A stretch of DNA of 64,000 bases, from NCBI RefSeq assembly GCF_024505055.1, contig NZ_JANIBL010000021.1, positions 1-64,000 on the forward strand. Reading direction: 5' to 3'. Source of the stretch: Methylomonas rosea. GTDB taxonomy: Bacteria; Pseudomonadota; Gammaproteobacteria; Methylococcales; Methylomonadaceae. The notes beneath the pieces were generated by a model. The model was given only the letters and a program-made list of their open reading frames with translations, made no database searches and had not been told where the DNA came from. This document shows, one piece after another, positions 25,502 to 36,430 of this stretch (position 1 is the first letter of the stretch; the number at the start of each line of letters is the position of its first letter). Made by a program: the position numbers and the translations under genes.

Positions 25502-26173
25502 TTAATCCACTACAGCGAGTAAGGCCGGTGTTTGCCGTTTGGTAAGCCTAAACAGCGCAAACATCGATCCAAATAACCAGAATGCGCCGGGAAGCGGTAC
25601 GACTTGAACAGCCTGATTGTTGAGGTTAGGGGCAAAATCGGAAATTTGCCCAAAACCGCCAGCCAGAGTACCATCGCGCGGCCAGAGATTCCAGGTGTAG
25701 TCGGTCTTGGCGAAACCGTTAGACGGCAACAGACTACCAGCAATATCGGCAATCAGTTGCTTACCCTGAATCGTGGCGGTACCGGCAGCCAAAACGGTAC
25801 TGCCAGAGGTAGGCGCCAATAGATTCACCGCGCCGCTCCCGTCTATATTAAAACGCACTACCGAATCAAACAGCACATTCGGTAAACCATTCGCCGTAAA
25901 CCGCCCGGTACCGGCACCGCGATCAAAGCCCCAAATGTAGAAGCCGGACGGCGAGCCGCCAACGTTACCGGCAAATGTGCTTTCGAAATGAAAAATGTCG
26001 CTGGCCGGGTTGTAAGTGACCGACGCGCTGATCACATCCAGATCGCCGGTCTTACTGCCGAAATAAGTTGCCAGATAATCACCGGCAGCGTCATTAACAA
26101 CACTGGCGTCAGCTTGCGTCGCACCGATCAACAATACGGCGGCAATTACTGTTTTTGCAATGTTTAATCTCAT
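25502..26173 (-). CDS. Second secreted protein with VPLPA-CTERM-like tail
   Basis: 223 residues from MRLNIAKTVIAAVLLIGATQ (signal peptide ending ADA), with GGAAG before the ATG at 26173. The body is beta-rich (DLDVISASVTYNPASDIFHF, SGFYIWGFDRGAGTGRF) without a recognised family. The C-terminal tail reads VVPLPGAFWLFGSMFALFRL, then basic residues: the same sorting signal variant as the protein at 4.4 kb. Presumed exosortase substrate. Confidence 0.72.
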   Translation of the reverse strand: MRLNIAKTVIAAVLLIGATQADASVVNDAAGDYLATYFGSKTGDLDVISASVTYNPASDIFHFESTFAGNVGGSPSGFYIWGFDRGAGTGRFTANGLPNVLFDSVVRFNIDGSGAVNLLAPTSGSTVLAAGTATIQGKQLIADIAGSLLPSNGFAKTDYTWNLWPRDGTLAGGFGQISDFAPNLNNQAVQVVPLPGAFWLFGSMFALFRLTKRQTPALLAVVD

Positions 26174-26330
26174 ACTTCCATCCTCTGTCGATAAGATCAA
26201 TAAGGTGCAACTAACCAGCGGCAAGCCTCCGGTTAGCTGCGGTTTTTGTTCCACAAGAACATTTGCTGTTGCGTCGGCATTGACCAAATGCCTATTGCGA
26301 ATGCGGCCGCGCCTTGAGGCAACTTAGGGG

Positions 26331-26442
26331 CATCGCTCAAAGTGAACTGCATTCGGAGGTGAATTCCGCCAAGCAGTCGCCAGGTTCACTGTGTTTGAAA
26401 TTTATTTTTCGGCCGATTGCTCGGCGGATAATTTGAGCGATG
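26331..26442 (-). promoter_or_regulatory. Nested inverted repeats with a sigma-54-like promoter
   Basis: CATCGCTCAAA (26331-26341) and TTTGAGCGATG (26432-26442) form an 11-base inverted repeat. Within it AGTGAAC/GTTCACT and GCCGA/TCGGC can form two more stems, giving a three-way-junction shape. On the minus strand the inner part holds TGGCGACTGCTTGGC (26382-26368), a partial match to the -24/-12 sigma-54 pattern, placed about 185 bases before the VPLPGA gene start. Exosortase-linked genes are known to be under RpoN-type control in some bacteria. Nothing else was seen in the 26174-26541 gap. Confidence 0.3.
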
Positions 26443-26541
26443 AACTGACGACAACTTTCAAGCGGGTCAAAACGGCAATTTGCCGGAGGCGTTAAACGCC
26501 GCCGATACCGCACGTAACGGACCTATCTATCAACTCGTCGC

Positions 26542-27486
26542 TTAGCGGTGCAGCACGATTAGATATTCGCCAAACCGGGTGGAACGCAATTGCAGAGAGG
26601 TTTCCAAGGCCGCCAGCACCGACAGGGCTTGGTCGGTACGAAACACACCATTGACGCGGCGTTGGGCAAGTTCGGCATCGTTGATAAGCAAAAAACCGCG
26701 ATGATAGCGGTTCAACTCGGCAACCACTTCGCCCAAGGGCCGATTCTCGAAGACCAGTTTGCCGCGCTGCCAGGCGGTAACGGTCTGGCTATCGATGTTT
26801 TGCAAATTGCCCAGCCCGGATTCGGCGCTGTAGCTGATTTGCTGGCCCTCGACGACTACGGTATGCAGTGCTTTGCCGTCGGCTTGTTCCAGGTCTACCG
26901 CCACGCTATGTTGAGTAACGCTGACTTCGGTCTGCCCGTCACGCAGCCGCACGTTAAAGGCCGTACCTAGAGCGGTGACACTGCCATGCTCGGTATTTAC
27001 CCGAAACGGCCTGGCTGTGTCCGGGCTGACTTCAAACCAGGCCTCACCTTGCAGCAAGGTTAATTGCCGCTGTGCGCCGTCGATATTTACATCCAATGCG
27101 CTATTGCTGTTCAAATGCACCGTCGAGCCATCGCTAAGATGTACGTCACGCCGCTCGCCGAAACCGGTATGAAAATCGGCGCGCAATATTGTCCACAAAG
27201 GATTAAACAACCACAGGGCCAGACAGCCGCCCACCAATGCAGGCAGCGCCCACTGCCATGACCGAAAGACTGGTTTGGGTTTGCGTATGGCTGGAATCTC
27301 TATTCTTGGCGCTACAGAATCCAGCACTCCCCATAATTCGCGCAACTGCTCATAAGCCTGACGATGCAAGGGATCAGCGGCCAACCAGCGGCTAAACTCG
27401 GCCTGTTCAGTCGCGCTAAGTTTGCCGCTATCCAGCCTGATCCACCAGTCGCGGGCTGCGGCTTTAATCTCGGCGGAGACTTTCAT
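26542..27486 (-). CDS. FecR-family anti-sigma factor
   Basis: 314 residues. The cytoplasmic N-terminal DUF4880-like part (AARDWWIRLDSGKLSATEQ, WLAADPLHRQAYEQL) is followed by one membrane helix (WALPALVGGCLALWLF) and a periplasmic FecR domain (GFGERRDVHLSDGSTVHLNS, LLQGEAWFEVS, VTALGTAFNVR) with an STN-like end. FecR proteins carry a signal from a TonB receptor to a sigma factor. Here the sigma gene lies upstream, but no TonB receptor follows, so the receptor must be elsewhere. Confidence 0.9.
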   Translation of the reverse strand: MKVSAEIKAAARDWWIRLDSGKLSATEQAEFSRWLAADPLHRQAYEQLRELWGVLDSVAPRIEIPAIRKPKPVFRSWQWALPALVGGCLALWLFNPLWTILRADFHTGFGERRDVHLSDGSTVHLNSNSALDVNIDGAQRQLTLLQGEAWFEVSPDTARPFRVNTEHGSVTALGTAFNVRLRDGQTEVSVTQHSVAVDLEQADGKALHTVVVEGQQISYSAESGLGNLQNIDSQTVTAWQRGKLVFENRPLGEVVAELNRYHRGFLLINDAELAQRRVNGVFRTDQALSVLAALETSLQLRSTRFGEYLIVLHR

Positions 27487-27630
27487 TGCCTATATCCGTT
27501 TAGAGCCGACATAGAGCAACGCGTCCCGCCAGATGAGCGATAAAGGCTAAAGATTGTCATCGGGAGCAATTCAGGGTTGGTGGCTTGCCATTATAGGACG
27601 CATAACCCGGTGAAAACAGGAGTGAATCGG

Positions 27631-28137
27631 CTAAAGATCGTCGAGTTCTTGCAAGGCGGCTAAAGCATTGCGCAAATGTTTTTCCACCATATTGCGGGAT
27701 ATGCCCAAACGTTGGGCGATTTCCGCATGACTGAGCTCCTCGAACTTGCGCAGCACGAAAACCGTCCGGCATTTGGCGGGCAGGCTATCGACCGCCGCAA
27801 CCAAACGGTCCAAACGCTCGCGCGCCAGATTGATTTGCTCAGGATCGATGCCGTCGCTTACCAGCAAGGATGCGTCAACAGCATCGTCGTTTTCTAAGTA
27901 CTGATTACGAGTATTCCGGCGGCGTTCGTAATCGGTAGCCAGATTGGCGGCAATGCGATGCAGCAAGGCGCGCGGGTTATCGGCCTGTTGCCACAAATTG
28001 CCGGCAAACATACGCTGGTAAGTTTCCTGCACGATGTCGGCGGCGGTATCCAGACAGCCACAGCGTCTAAACATGACCCGGCGCAATTCCTCGTCGTAAG
28101 TCTCAATCAGGCGGGAGATGTGGAGAGCATTGCTCAT
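27631..28137 (-). CDS. FecI-type ECF sigma factor
   Basis: 168 residues from MSNALHISRLIETYDEELRR. Sigma region 2 includes CLDTAADIVQETYQRMF and NPRALLHRIAANLATDYERR; region 4 includes LPAKCRTVFVLRKFEELSHA and EIAQRLGISRNMVEKHLRNA. The fecI-fecR pair is separated by 144 bases. Iron limitation or another TonB-transported ligand is the expected signal, by family; nothing in the window names the ligand. Confidence 0.9.
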   Translation of the reverse strand: MSNALHISRLIETYDEELRRVMFRRCGCLDTAADIVQETYQRMFAGNLWQQADNPRALLHRIAANLATDYERRRNTRNQYLENDDAVDASLLVSDGIDPEQINLARERLDRLVAAVDSLPAKCRTVFVLRKFEELSHAEIAQRLGISRNMVEKHLRNALAALQELDDL

Positions 28138-28320
28138 GGTTAGGGTATGCGGTTTTGGTGTCGACAAACGGGCGAACAACCAAGATTCATGCCAGAGCAG
28201 TGCGATACCGGTATTTAGGGCATTTAGCGGTAAATTGATCAATATTGCCGAAGCTGGACGGCCTTAGTAATGCGGGATATGCCCTGCTTATGAAAGTTAT
28301 TTAACATAGTTAATTAAAAT

Positions 28321-28335
28321 CTACCGCAGCGGTAG
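28321..28335. promoter_or_regulatory. 15-base palindrome upstream of fecI
   Basis: CTACCGC-A-GCGGTAG is a perfect palindrome about 185 bases upstream of the fecI start, in a 1.2-kb gap (28138-29300) that otherwise contains the DnaA-box module and the guaA terminator. It has the size of a repressor operator; its owner is unknown. Confidence 0.3.
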
Positions 28336-28561
28336 TACTTAAATTCGAGCAAGAACGAGCAACAGCAACACGATTGAGGTTAAACGTATGTAATACATTT
28401 AAAACTGTAATCGTATACTTCCATCCCTGTAGCGATGCCCTTACAACCGCCTACACGATCCAGGCCAACTCAAACTGCGACTGTGTCGGAAATAAGACAA
28501 AAACCTGAACGGGAATATAGCTTTTGGAGCTAACTGTCTGACAGGCAACTAAGTTATGGTG

Positions 28562-28694
28562 TTATCCACAAAAGCTGTGGATAACATTGTGGATAAAAAG
28601 TTTTTCCTCGCTCTAAATGCCTAATTTTTGGGGCCTTTGCTTAGATTGACTCAATTTTAGACAAGAGTTTATATAATTTAAAATCAATAACTTA
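28562..28694. other. DnaA-box module A
   Basis: Three perfect DnaA-box-like 9-mers: TTATCCACA at 28562 and TGTGGATAA at 28576 and 28588, followed by an 83-base AT-rich stretch and then AAAATCAATAACTTA at 28680-28694. A homologous module with identical spacings is upstream of priA (44985-45117). It lies in a gene-free gap between fecI and guaA. Possible roles are DnaA titration, an auxiliary initiation site, or regulation. Confidence 0.7.
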
Positions 28695-29160
28695 CATAAC
28701 AATATGCTGGCATTGGAGCCTCCAGCCAGACGTTCTTTGGCCGCTGGCAGTGTCAAGTAGTTTTTTGTGAATAATTAAAATTAATCCCTTGCATTTTTGC
28801 CCAAATACTCTAGCCGTTTTCCACCTAAAAACATTCCAAATGTGCCTGCCATCATTCATGCAACTGTCATCAAATACCTATCAATTCCTACACCAAACGC
28901 GAGCTGTTTATTCTGTGGCTTTAACCAACGTTAACATCGCCAACAAATCCTGAATGGGCAGCGCAATTACGAAAAACTCAAGAAAAGGGGATGTCAACAT
29001 GGACAAGGCGATACAAAGCCATGCCAGCTAAACCCCGAGCGCAACAATTGCTGGTTGCTATGAGAATTGACGACATTTGTCAGTAAGGACTAATGAGTGG
29101 TTAAGCAGCGTTTTTGTTAACCTCACCTCGGCGCAGCTAACAAAATTGTTCACACATCGC

Positions 29161-29196
29161 AAAAAAAAACCGATAGTCAAAACCATTGACTATCGG
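29161..29196 (-). terminator. Rho-independent terminator of guaA
   Basis: On the minus strand CCGATAGTCAA, a five-base loop and TTGACTATCGG form an 11-base-pair stem followed by nine T. It is about 105 bases beyond the guaA stop. Confidence 0.9.
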
Positions 29197-29300
29197 CTTG
29201 GGAGAAACAATGAATAAGCTATTACACGGAGCAAATTTTCACGCCCCGCGACAGCAATGACCGGAAGCCATTTTCAAAGTTCCATTTTAATTTGAAGTTA

Positions 29301-30887
29301 CTACTCCCACTCTATCGTCGCGGGCGGTTTGCCGGAAATATCGTAGGTGACGCGGGAAATGCCGGGTACTTCGTTGATGATTCGACGTGAGATCAAATCC
29401 AGGAAGTCGTAAGGCAGATGCGCCCAGCGGGCGGTCATAAAATCGATGGTTTCTACGGCGCGTATCGCAATCACGTAGTCGTATTTGCGCCCGTCACCCA
29501 TAACACCCACCGATTTGACCGGCAGGAACACCGCGAAGGCCTGGCTGACTTTGTGGTACAAGTCGTGCCGATACAGCTCTTCGATAAAAATCGCATCGGC
29601 CTGACGCAGTAAATCGGCGTATGGTTTTTTTACTTCGCCGAGGATGCGCACGCCCAGGCCCGGACCGGGAAACGGGTGGCGGTGGATCATATCGGCCGGC
29701 AAGCCGAGTTCCAGTCCGAGCTTACGCACTTCGTCCTTAAATAGTTCGCGCAGGGGTTCGACCAGTTTCAACTTCATGTTTTCCGGTAGGCCACCGACGT
29801 TGTGATGCGATTTGATTAGATGTGCCTTGCCACTTTTGGCGCCGGCTGATTCGATGACGTCAGGATATATGGTGCCTTGTGCCAGCCATTTGGCGTCGGT
29901 GAGTTTGCCGGCTTCTTCGTCGAAGATTTCCACGAACAGGCCGCCGATGATTTTGCGCTTTTGTTCGGGGTCGTTAACGCCGGCTAAGGCTGCCATGTAG
30001 CGCGCTTCGGCATCGACACGTATCACCTTGATGCCCATATGCTGCGCGAACATAGCCATGACCTGATCTCCTTCGTGCAAACGCAGCAAGCCGGTGTCGA
30101 CGAATACGCAGGTCAGTTGCTCGCCGATAGCGCGATGCAGCAAAGCCGCCACCACCGAGGAATCGACGCCGCCGGATAGGCCCAAAATCACTTGGTCGCT
30201 GCCGACTTTTTCGCGGACCGCCTTGATGCTGTCTTCGATGATATTGCTGGCATTCCACAAGGCTTGGCAGCCGCAGATTTCCAAAACAAAACGGCTCAAA
30301 ATCCGCCCGCCCTGTTTGGTGTGGGTCACTTCCGGATGGAATTGCAGCGCGTAGAAATTTTTGTCTTCGTCGGCGATACCGGCGATCGGCGCGCCGTCGG
30401 AACTGGCGATCAGTTTGAAACCGGTTGGCAATTCGACGACGCGGTCGCCGTGACTCATCCACACATCCAATAAGCCGAAACCTTCCGGCGAGGCATGGTC
30501 TTCTATGTTTAGTAACAATTTGGAATGGCCGCGAGCGCGAATCTGCGCGTAGCCGAATTCGCGGTGATCGGACGATTCCACTCTGCCGCCCAACTGCTCG
30601 GCCATGGTTTGCATGCCGTAGCAAATCCCTAGTACCGGCACGCCCAACTCAAAAACGATTTGCGGCGCGCGCGGGGTGTCGCTGCTGGTCACCGTTTCCG
30701 GGCCGCCTGACAGGATAATGCCTTTGGGTGCAAAGTTTTTGACCTCGTCAGCGTTGCAATCACAGGAATAGATTTCGCAATACACGCCAATTTCGCGGAT
30801 ACGGCGGGCAATCAATTGGGTGTATTGCGAACCGAAGTCGAGAATCAGGATCTTGTCGGAGTGGATGTTGGTCGCGTGGGATGACAT
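29301..30887 (-). CDS. guaA: GMP synthase (glutamine-hydrolysing)
   Basis: Converts XMP to GMP. The class I glutamine amidotransferase half has [16 protein letters not shown], the nucleophile motif [15 protein letters not shown] and [10 protein letters not shown]. The ATP pyrophosphatase half has the PP-loop [19 protein letters not shown], and the dimer domain ends PATIEWE. 528 residues is standard. The ATG at 30887 has AAAGG upstream; a 16-codon longer frame adds nothing familiar. guaB lies upstream, with a methyltransferase gene between. Confidence 0.97.
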   Translation of the reverse strand: MSSHATNIHSDKILILDFGSQYTQLIARRIREIGVYCEIYSCDCNADEVKNFAPKGIILSGGPETVTSSDTPRAPQIVFELGVPVLGICYGMQTMAEQLGGRVESSDHREFGYAQIRARGHSKLLLNIEDHASPEGFGLLDVWMSHGDRVVELPTGFKLIASSDGAPIAGIADEDKNFYALQFHPEVTHTKQGGRILSRFVLEICGCQALWNASNIIEDSIKAVREKVGSDQVILGLSGGVDSSVVAALLHRAIGEQLTCVFVDTGLLRLHEGDQVMAMFAQHMGIKVIRVDAEARYMAALAGVNDPEQKRKIIGGLFVEIFDEEAGKLTDAKWLAQGTIYPDVIESAGAKSGKAHLIKSHHNVGGLPENMKLKLVEPLRELFKDEVRKLGLELGLPADMIHRHPFPGPGLGVRILGEVKKPYADLLRQADAIFIEELYRHDLYHKVSQAFAVFLPVKSVGVMGDGRKYDYVIAIRAVETIDFMTARWAHLPYDFLDLISRRIINEVPGISRVTYDISGKPPATIEWE

Positions 30888-30959
30888 GACGGGAAACCTT
30901 TCAAAAATGTAGGGTGGGCTGACTAGCATACCCACCGAAAAATCTAAATTACGAGCAGA

Positions 30960-31919
30960 CTACAAGCCTCTATACAACTGATCGAGCAGGCTTTTATTGT
31001 TTTCGAAACCTTTTACGTGCCGATTTTCGAACAGCGAACGAGTCATACGTTTGATAAACCGTAAATAGGGAGCCGCGCGCATGTAATGCCGTAAATTGGT
31101 ATGGCCGCGCACAATCGCAGTGATCCGCTCGGCATTTTCCGGGATACCCCAGCTGGCGGCTTGATCGGCGACCGGCTCGGCTTTTTTGAAAAACAGCGTG
31201 ACATTGCCGCCGTCCTCGGAAAACACATGTCTATCCTCAACTAAACCAGCTTTTTCGCCCATACGCCGCAGTGTCGCCAGATTAAAATTGTACAGATGTG
31301 CCTCGTGAAAGGTGCTGCTTGGCGATTGACAGGTGGCTTCTATATTGGGCACTTCGACCACTAACACACCGTCGGCTTTCAACAGACTGCGTAACTTGCC
31401 CAGCACAAAAAATGGATCTTCGGTGTGTTCCAGTACGTGCCAAATAGTGATCAGGTCAAAGCTGCTCTCTTCGAACTGCGCGTCTTGAATAAAGCCGAAC
31501 TGTAAATTCAAATCATACTGTGCAGCCGAATATTGACCATAACCCTTGTTAGGCTCTATGCCGTGCAGGTCGTGCCCTAGTGATTTAATTAAATAAGCAA
31601 ACTCGCCGCCGCCGGTGCCCACGTCCAGCATGGTTTGCGGTTTGTATAGCAAGTGCTTGATTTTTTCATGCCTGGTAACAGCGACTCGGCCGGCGCGCAA
31701 GATATGCTTGGCTTTGGGGGCATACGTGTTTTTGTATTCCAGCCGATAATCTTCTTCGTAAAACTGACGAGGATCGTGCGGAAACGGATCGCTCCAGACC
31801 AGCCCACAGTCTTTACAGATTACGGTACGCAACTCGGCGCCGCTGCGGCTGCGCATGGATAACACGGCAACGTGGTTGCCGCCGCAAAGATTGCATGGAG
31901 TTGAGGACGTTTCGGACAT
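30960..31919 (-). CDS. Class I SAM methyltransferase with zinc ribbon
   Basis: 319 residues. A zinc-ribbon-like N-terminus (CNLCGG and CKDCGLVWSDPFP) precedes the SAM-binding fold (TMLDVGTGGGEFAYLIKSLG, FDLITIWHVLEHTEDP, VLVVEVPNIEA). This layout is common in methyltransferases of polysaccharide and lipid modification. It sits between guaB and guaA on the same strand; a link to GMP synthesis is not evident. Substrate unknown. Confidence 0.85.
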   Translation of the reverse strand: MSETSSTPCNLCGGNHVAVLSMRSRSGAELRTVICKDCGLVWSDPFPHDPRQFYEEDYRLEYKNTYAPKAKHILRAGRVAVTRHEKIKHLLYKPQTMLDVGTGGGEFAYLIKSLGHDLHGIEPNKGYGQYSAAQYDLNLQFGFIQDAQFEESSFDLITIWHVLEHTEDPFFVLGKLRSLLKADGVLVVEVPNIEATCQSPSSTFHEAHLYNFNLATLRRMGEKAGLVEDRHVFSEDGGNVTLFFKKAEPVADQAASWGIPENAERITAIVRGHTNLRHYMRAAPYLRFIKRMTRSLFENRHVKGFENNKSLLDQLYRGL

Positions 31920-31999
31920 TGCGATGGATTTTGGTTGTTTTCGGTAAACAGGTCCGCACGAAATTCGCAGACCTGATAAGTAAAAACCGGTGACCGGTT

Positions 32000-33481
<1,482 letters not shown>

Positions 33482-33560
33482 CTAATCGTAAATAAGCCAG
33501 CCATTGTACAACCTAACCCGCGTTCCGAAAAATCGGAAATAGTCAATGGTATTTAGGTCT

Positions 33561-34028
33561 CTATTTGTTTTCGATTGAGAGCGCTGCCGCGATGGTCAAA
33601 TATTCGCTGGGATTGGGCTTATGCAGAAAAATCCCCAGCACGCCCATCACACTGAAAATATATAAAGTGTTAAATCCGTCGCCCAAAATAAACATTGCCA
33701 AACCGGACAAGCTGACAAACTCGATCAAAGCTTGCGTGATGATGATGGTCAACAGATAGCGTTGCCTGGCGGTTTTTGGGCCCGGCATGGTCTGGTTTAG
33801 CCGCAGCAGGATGTGCCGCAGCAGCTTGGTGAACGGAAACAGCAAAATCGCCAGAGCGTAGAGCACACTCCTGATCAGTACTCGCTGCGCTTCGTCAATC
33901 CCTATTTGCAGTTCGTCGGCCCACAAATGACAGACCAGGTTATAGCCCAGCACCGTCAAGAGCATGGCGGCACAGACGAGCCAATGCGGCCTAAGATCGC
34001 CGGCTGATAACTGGGCTTGAGCGGACAT
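33561..34028 (-). CDS. Four-helix membrane protein
   Basis: 155 residues with four hydrophobic segments (LVCAAMLLTVLGYNLVCHLW, VLYALAILLFPFTKLL, YLLTIIITQALIEFVSLSG and FSVMGVLGIFLHKP). No named family recognised. It starts 9 bases after the CPBP protease stop and is probably co-expressed with it. Confidence 0.6.
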   Translation of the reverse strand: MSAQAQLSAGDLRPHWLVCAAMLLTVLGYNLVCHLWADELQIGIDEAQRVLIRSVLYALAILLFPFTKLLRHILLRLNQTMPGPKTARQRYLLTIIITQALIEFVSLSGLAMFILGDGFNTLYIFSVMGVLGIFLHKPNPSEYLTIAAALSIENK

Positions 34029-34037
34029 CGATAACTC

Positions 34038-34628
34038 CTAATTCGTGCGGTTGCGGTAATCGCGGAGGATAACAACAAACGCCACAAAATCATAAACAGC
34101 ATGAATCACCATCGGCATCAATAGATTGCGTTCGCCGCCATAGTCCAACATCACCCCCATATACAAGCCCATCAACATGGCTAAAACCGCGTAAAGCGGC
34201 GTGACCGCATGCACCAATGCAAACAGCAGATTGCTAACCCACAAGCCTACGCTCGCGCCCCAGCCATTTTCCAGCCAAGGCTGTAAAAAGCCGCGAAACA
34301 GCGCCTCTTCGGCAAAACCGGCAATAGCAGCCAATATCAGTAAATCGGTCCAATGCCTATAGGCCAATCTGGCCCCCAGGGTTTCCAACAGTAAATCGCG
34401 AATCTTTTGGATCGGTGGATAGGTCAGTTGCTGCATCGCAAAAAACAGTATTAACAGCGGCGCGGTGGCTAATACGCCGATGCCCAATGCCGACTCGGAA
34501 AACTCCAGACTGGCGAATGGATCGAGATCGGCAAGCCAGCCTAGAGCCAGCGCCAATACAGCTAGAGAACCCTCGAAATAGCAGGCAATCCTGAAAAAAG
34601 CGTTTGAAACGGCGGGCTGGTTTTCCAT
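34038..34628 (-). CDS. CPBP family intramembrane metalloprotease
   Basis: 196 residues from MENQPAVSNAFFRIACYFEG. The glutamate motif EEALFRGFLQPWL and the later NLLFALVHAVTPLYAVLAM and VIHAVYDFVAF histidine motifs define the CPBP (CAAX protease and bacteriocin-processing) family; metal ligands are the paired Glu and the two His. Bacterial members range from prenyl-protein proteases to immunity or regulatory proteins; the substrate here is unknown. Confidence 0.85.
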   Translation of the reverse strand: MENQPAVSNAFFRIACYFEGSLAVLALALGWLADLDPFASLEFSESALGIGVLATAPLLILFFAMQQLTYPPIQKIRDLLLETLGARLAYRHWTDLLILAAIAGFAEEALFRGFLQPWLENGWGASVGLWVSNLLFALVHAVTPLYAVLAMLMGLYMGVMLDYGGERNLLMPMVIHAVYDFVAFVVILRDYRNRTN

Positions 34629-34713
34629 GACATTGGGCTTTAGGCAAACGGGGCTGAAAATTCTAAACAAAAACCATTAGAATTGGCAGCATTAGCGATC
34701 ATGGGTCATCATC

Positions 34714-34986
34714 ATGCAATGTTTTATCTATAAAAGCCTTAAAAAAGACGAACTCTATTTGTACCTGGACAAAAAAGACGACTTTTCCGCCGTGCCGGAA
34801 GCCTTGTTCAAAAGCCTTGGCCGCTTAACATTTGTTATGGAGTTACAGTTAAGCCCAGATCGGAAATTAGCCAGGGAAAATCCGGAAAAAGTCATTGCCA
34901 GCCTGCAAAGCAAAGGCTTTTTCGTGCAATTGCCACCGACATTGATCAGCGCCATGCCAACCAGCTCGGACAAGCAACTGCACTGA
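34714..34986 (+). CDS. YcgL domain protein
   Basis: 90 residues reading MQCFIYKSLKKDELYLYLDK, then VPEALFKSLGRLTFVMEL and LARENPEKVIASLQSKGFFVQLPP. This is the YcgL family (about 90-110 residues) found almost only in Gammaproteobacteria; E. coli YcgL has no agreed function. Divergent from the CPBP gene. Confidence 0.88.
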   Translation: MQCFIYKSLKKDELYLYLDKKDDFSAVPEALFKSLGRLTFVMELQLSPDRKLARENPEKVIASLQSKGFFVQLPPTLISAMPTSSDKQLH

Positions 34987-35094
34987 AATCGCGCGCGCCA
35001 TATTGGTATATCCGTGCTAACATGCTCACAAAAAATCTTTATCGGAAAGCACGGTTTTTGCTCACTTATTTAGTCAGACCAGGATACGCACCAC

Positions 35095-36114
35095 ATGTCA
35101 GATAATCCATTAGCTTACGAAGACGCAAAGTCTAAGGGCATACTTTGGGGTTTTGGTTCGCTGTTAGGCGTCGTTCTGATTGTCATGATGGTACTTGGCG
35201 AATGGTGGAGCCGCGAGCCCGAGCAATTCAGCGTTCAGGACGAAGCCATTGAGCGTATGAATGTCACCCATACCGATCAAATGCCGATTGGTTACGTGTA
35301 CGCCAACACACTGGCGCATATCGCCGACGTGATTCTGTTCAAATCCGGCGGTTACCTGTCCAACGACGTGGCCCCGCCCGGCCTGTTTTGCGATAACATT
35401 CAAAACTTCGAATACGGAGCGCTGGTCATGTTGCGCGACGGCACCACAGCATTGCGTAACCATTTCGCCCGCGACCAATCACAATCCGCGGAAGATCCCG
35501 ATTTGGCAAAAGCCGAACCGTACTTTTACTACGAACGTAACTCCTGGGCCTTGCCGTCCACCGAATCGGAATACGTAAAAGGTATCGAAGCGCTGCACGC
35601 GTACATGGTTCGCCTGCAAAACCCGTCCTCCACTTCAAAAGCCGCGCAGTTCCACTCCAGAGCGGATAACCTGTGGCAATATACCGAGGTTGTCATCAAA
35701 CGACTCGGCGGTCTTTCGACCCGCTTGGCGGCCAGTACCGACAAATTTTCCGGTGCGACCCACGGCGACCCATCCAATCCAATCGACATCAATATGCCGA
35801 CCATCGGCCAAACGCCCTGGATGGAAATCGATAACGTATTCTACGAAGCGCGCGGCTCCTGCTGGGCGTTATTACATATTCTGAAAGCCATCAAACACGA
35901 CTTTTCCGACATTTTGTTGGATAAGCGGGCGATGAACACTTTGGACAATATGATCCAAGCCTTGGAAAATGCCTTGTCGCCAACCTTGAGCCCGGTGGTA
36001 TTGAACGGCGACGGCTTCGGTATATTCGCCAACTATTCGCTGGCGATGGCCAACTACATTGCCCGCGCCAACGCCGCTGCGCTGGACTTGCGGGACGTGA
36101 TGAACAGAGGTTAA
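35095..36114 (+). CDS. DUF2333 family membrane-anchored protein
   Basis: 339 residues. One N-terminal membrane segment (GFGSLLGVVLIVMMVLGEWW) is followed by a soluble domain with YVYANTLAHIADVILFKSGG, DIQNFEYGALVMLRD-like residues and NVFYEARGSCWALLHILKAI, matching DUF2333 of Gammaproteobacteria. Function unknown. It heads a compact cluster with a DUF4389 gene (7 bases on) and dinB. Confidence 0.85.
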   Translation: MSDNPLAYEDAKSKGILWGFGSLLGVVLIVMMVLGEWWSREPEQFSVQDEAIERMNVTHTDQMPIGYVYANTLAHIADVILFKSGGYLSNDVAPPGLFCDNIQNFEYGALVMLRDGTTALRNHFARDQSQSAEDPDLAKAEPYFYYERNSWALPSTESEYVKGIEALHAYMVRLQNPSSTSKAAQFHSRADNLWQYTEVVIKRLGGLSTRLAASTDKFSGATHGDPSNPIDINMPTIGQTPWMEIDNVFYEARGSCWALLHILKAIKHDFSDILLDKRAMNTLDNMIQALENALSPTLSPVVLNGDGFGIFANYSLAMANYIARANAAALDLRDVMNRG

Positions 36115-36121
36115 TGCCATC

Positions 36122-36424
36122 ATGCAGGAACAAATTAACGAAAATCTGAAAAAAATCGAGACCTGGAAACGCATCATTTTCATGCTGATTTTCGCCGCCA
36201 TCGACAGCTTGGTGAAGCTGTTGTTGTGGCTGGTGATTTTATTGCAGGTCGGCTCGGTACTATTCACCGGCGACGTTAACGCGAACATCCTCAACTTCGG
36301 TCGTAGCCTGTCTACTTACCATTATCATATCTTGCTGTTTTTGACCTTCAATACCGAGCAACTGCCGTTTCCATTTTCCGATTGGAACGAAACCGCTAAA
36401 CTGGAATTGCTCGGCAAGCAGTAA
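36122..36424 (+). CDS. DUF4389 family protein
   Basis: 100 residues with two membrane segments (RIIFMLIFAAIDSLVKLLLW and STYHYHILLFLTFNT) and the ending LPFPFSDW, which marks DUF4389. Function unknown. It sits between the DUF2333 gene and dinB with very short gaps, so the three are probably one operon. Confidence 0.82.
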   Translation: MQEQINENLKKIETWKRIIFMLIFAAIDSLVKLLLWLVILLQVGSVLFTGDVNANILNFGRSLSTYHYHILLFLTFNTEQLPFPFSDWNETAKLELLGKQ

Positions 36425-36430
36425 ACCTCC

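Noticed and set aside
28990..29090. Segment with ACAAAGCC, GCTAAACC and GCTGGTTGCTATG that recalls parts of a cyclic-di-GMP-I riboswitch
   Set aside because: The essential GGCAAACC-type part and the proper pairing are missing, and no plus-strand gene follows; the next feature is the minus-strand guaA terminator.
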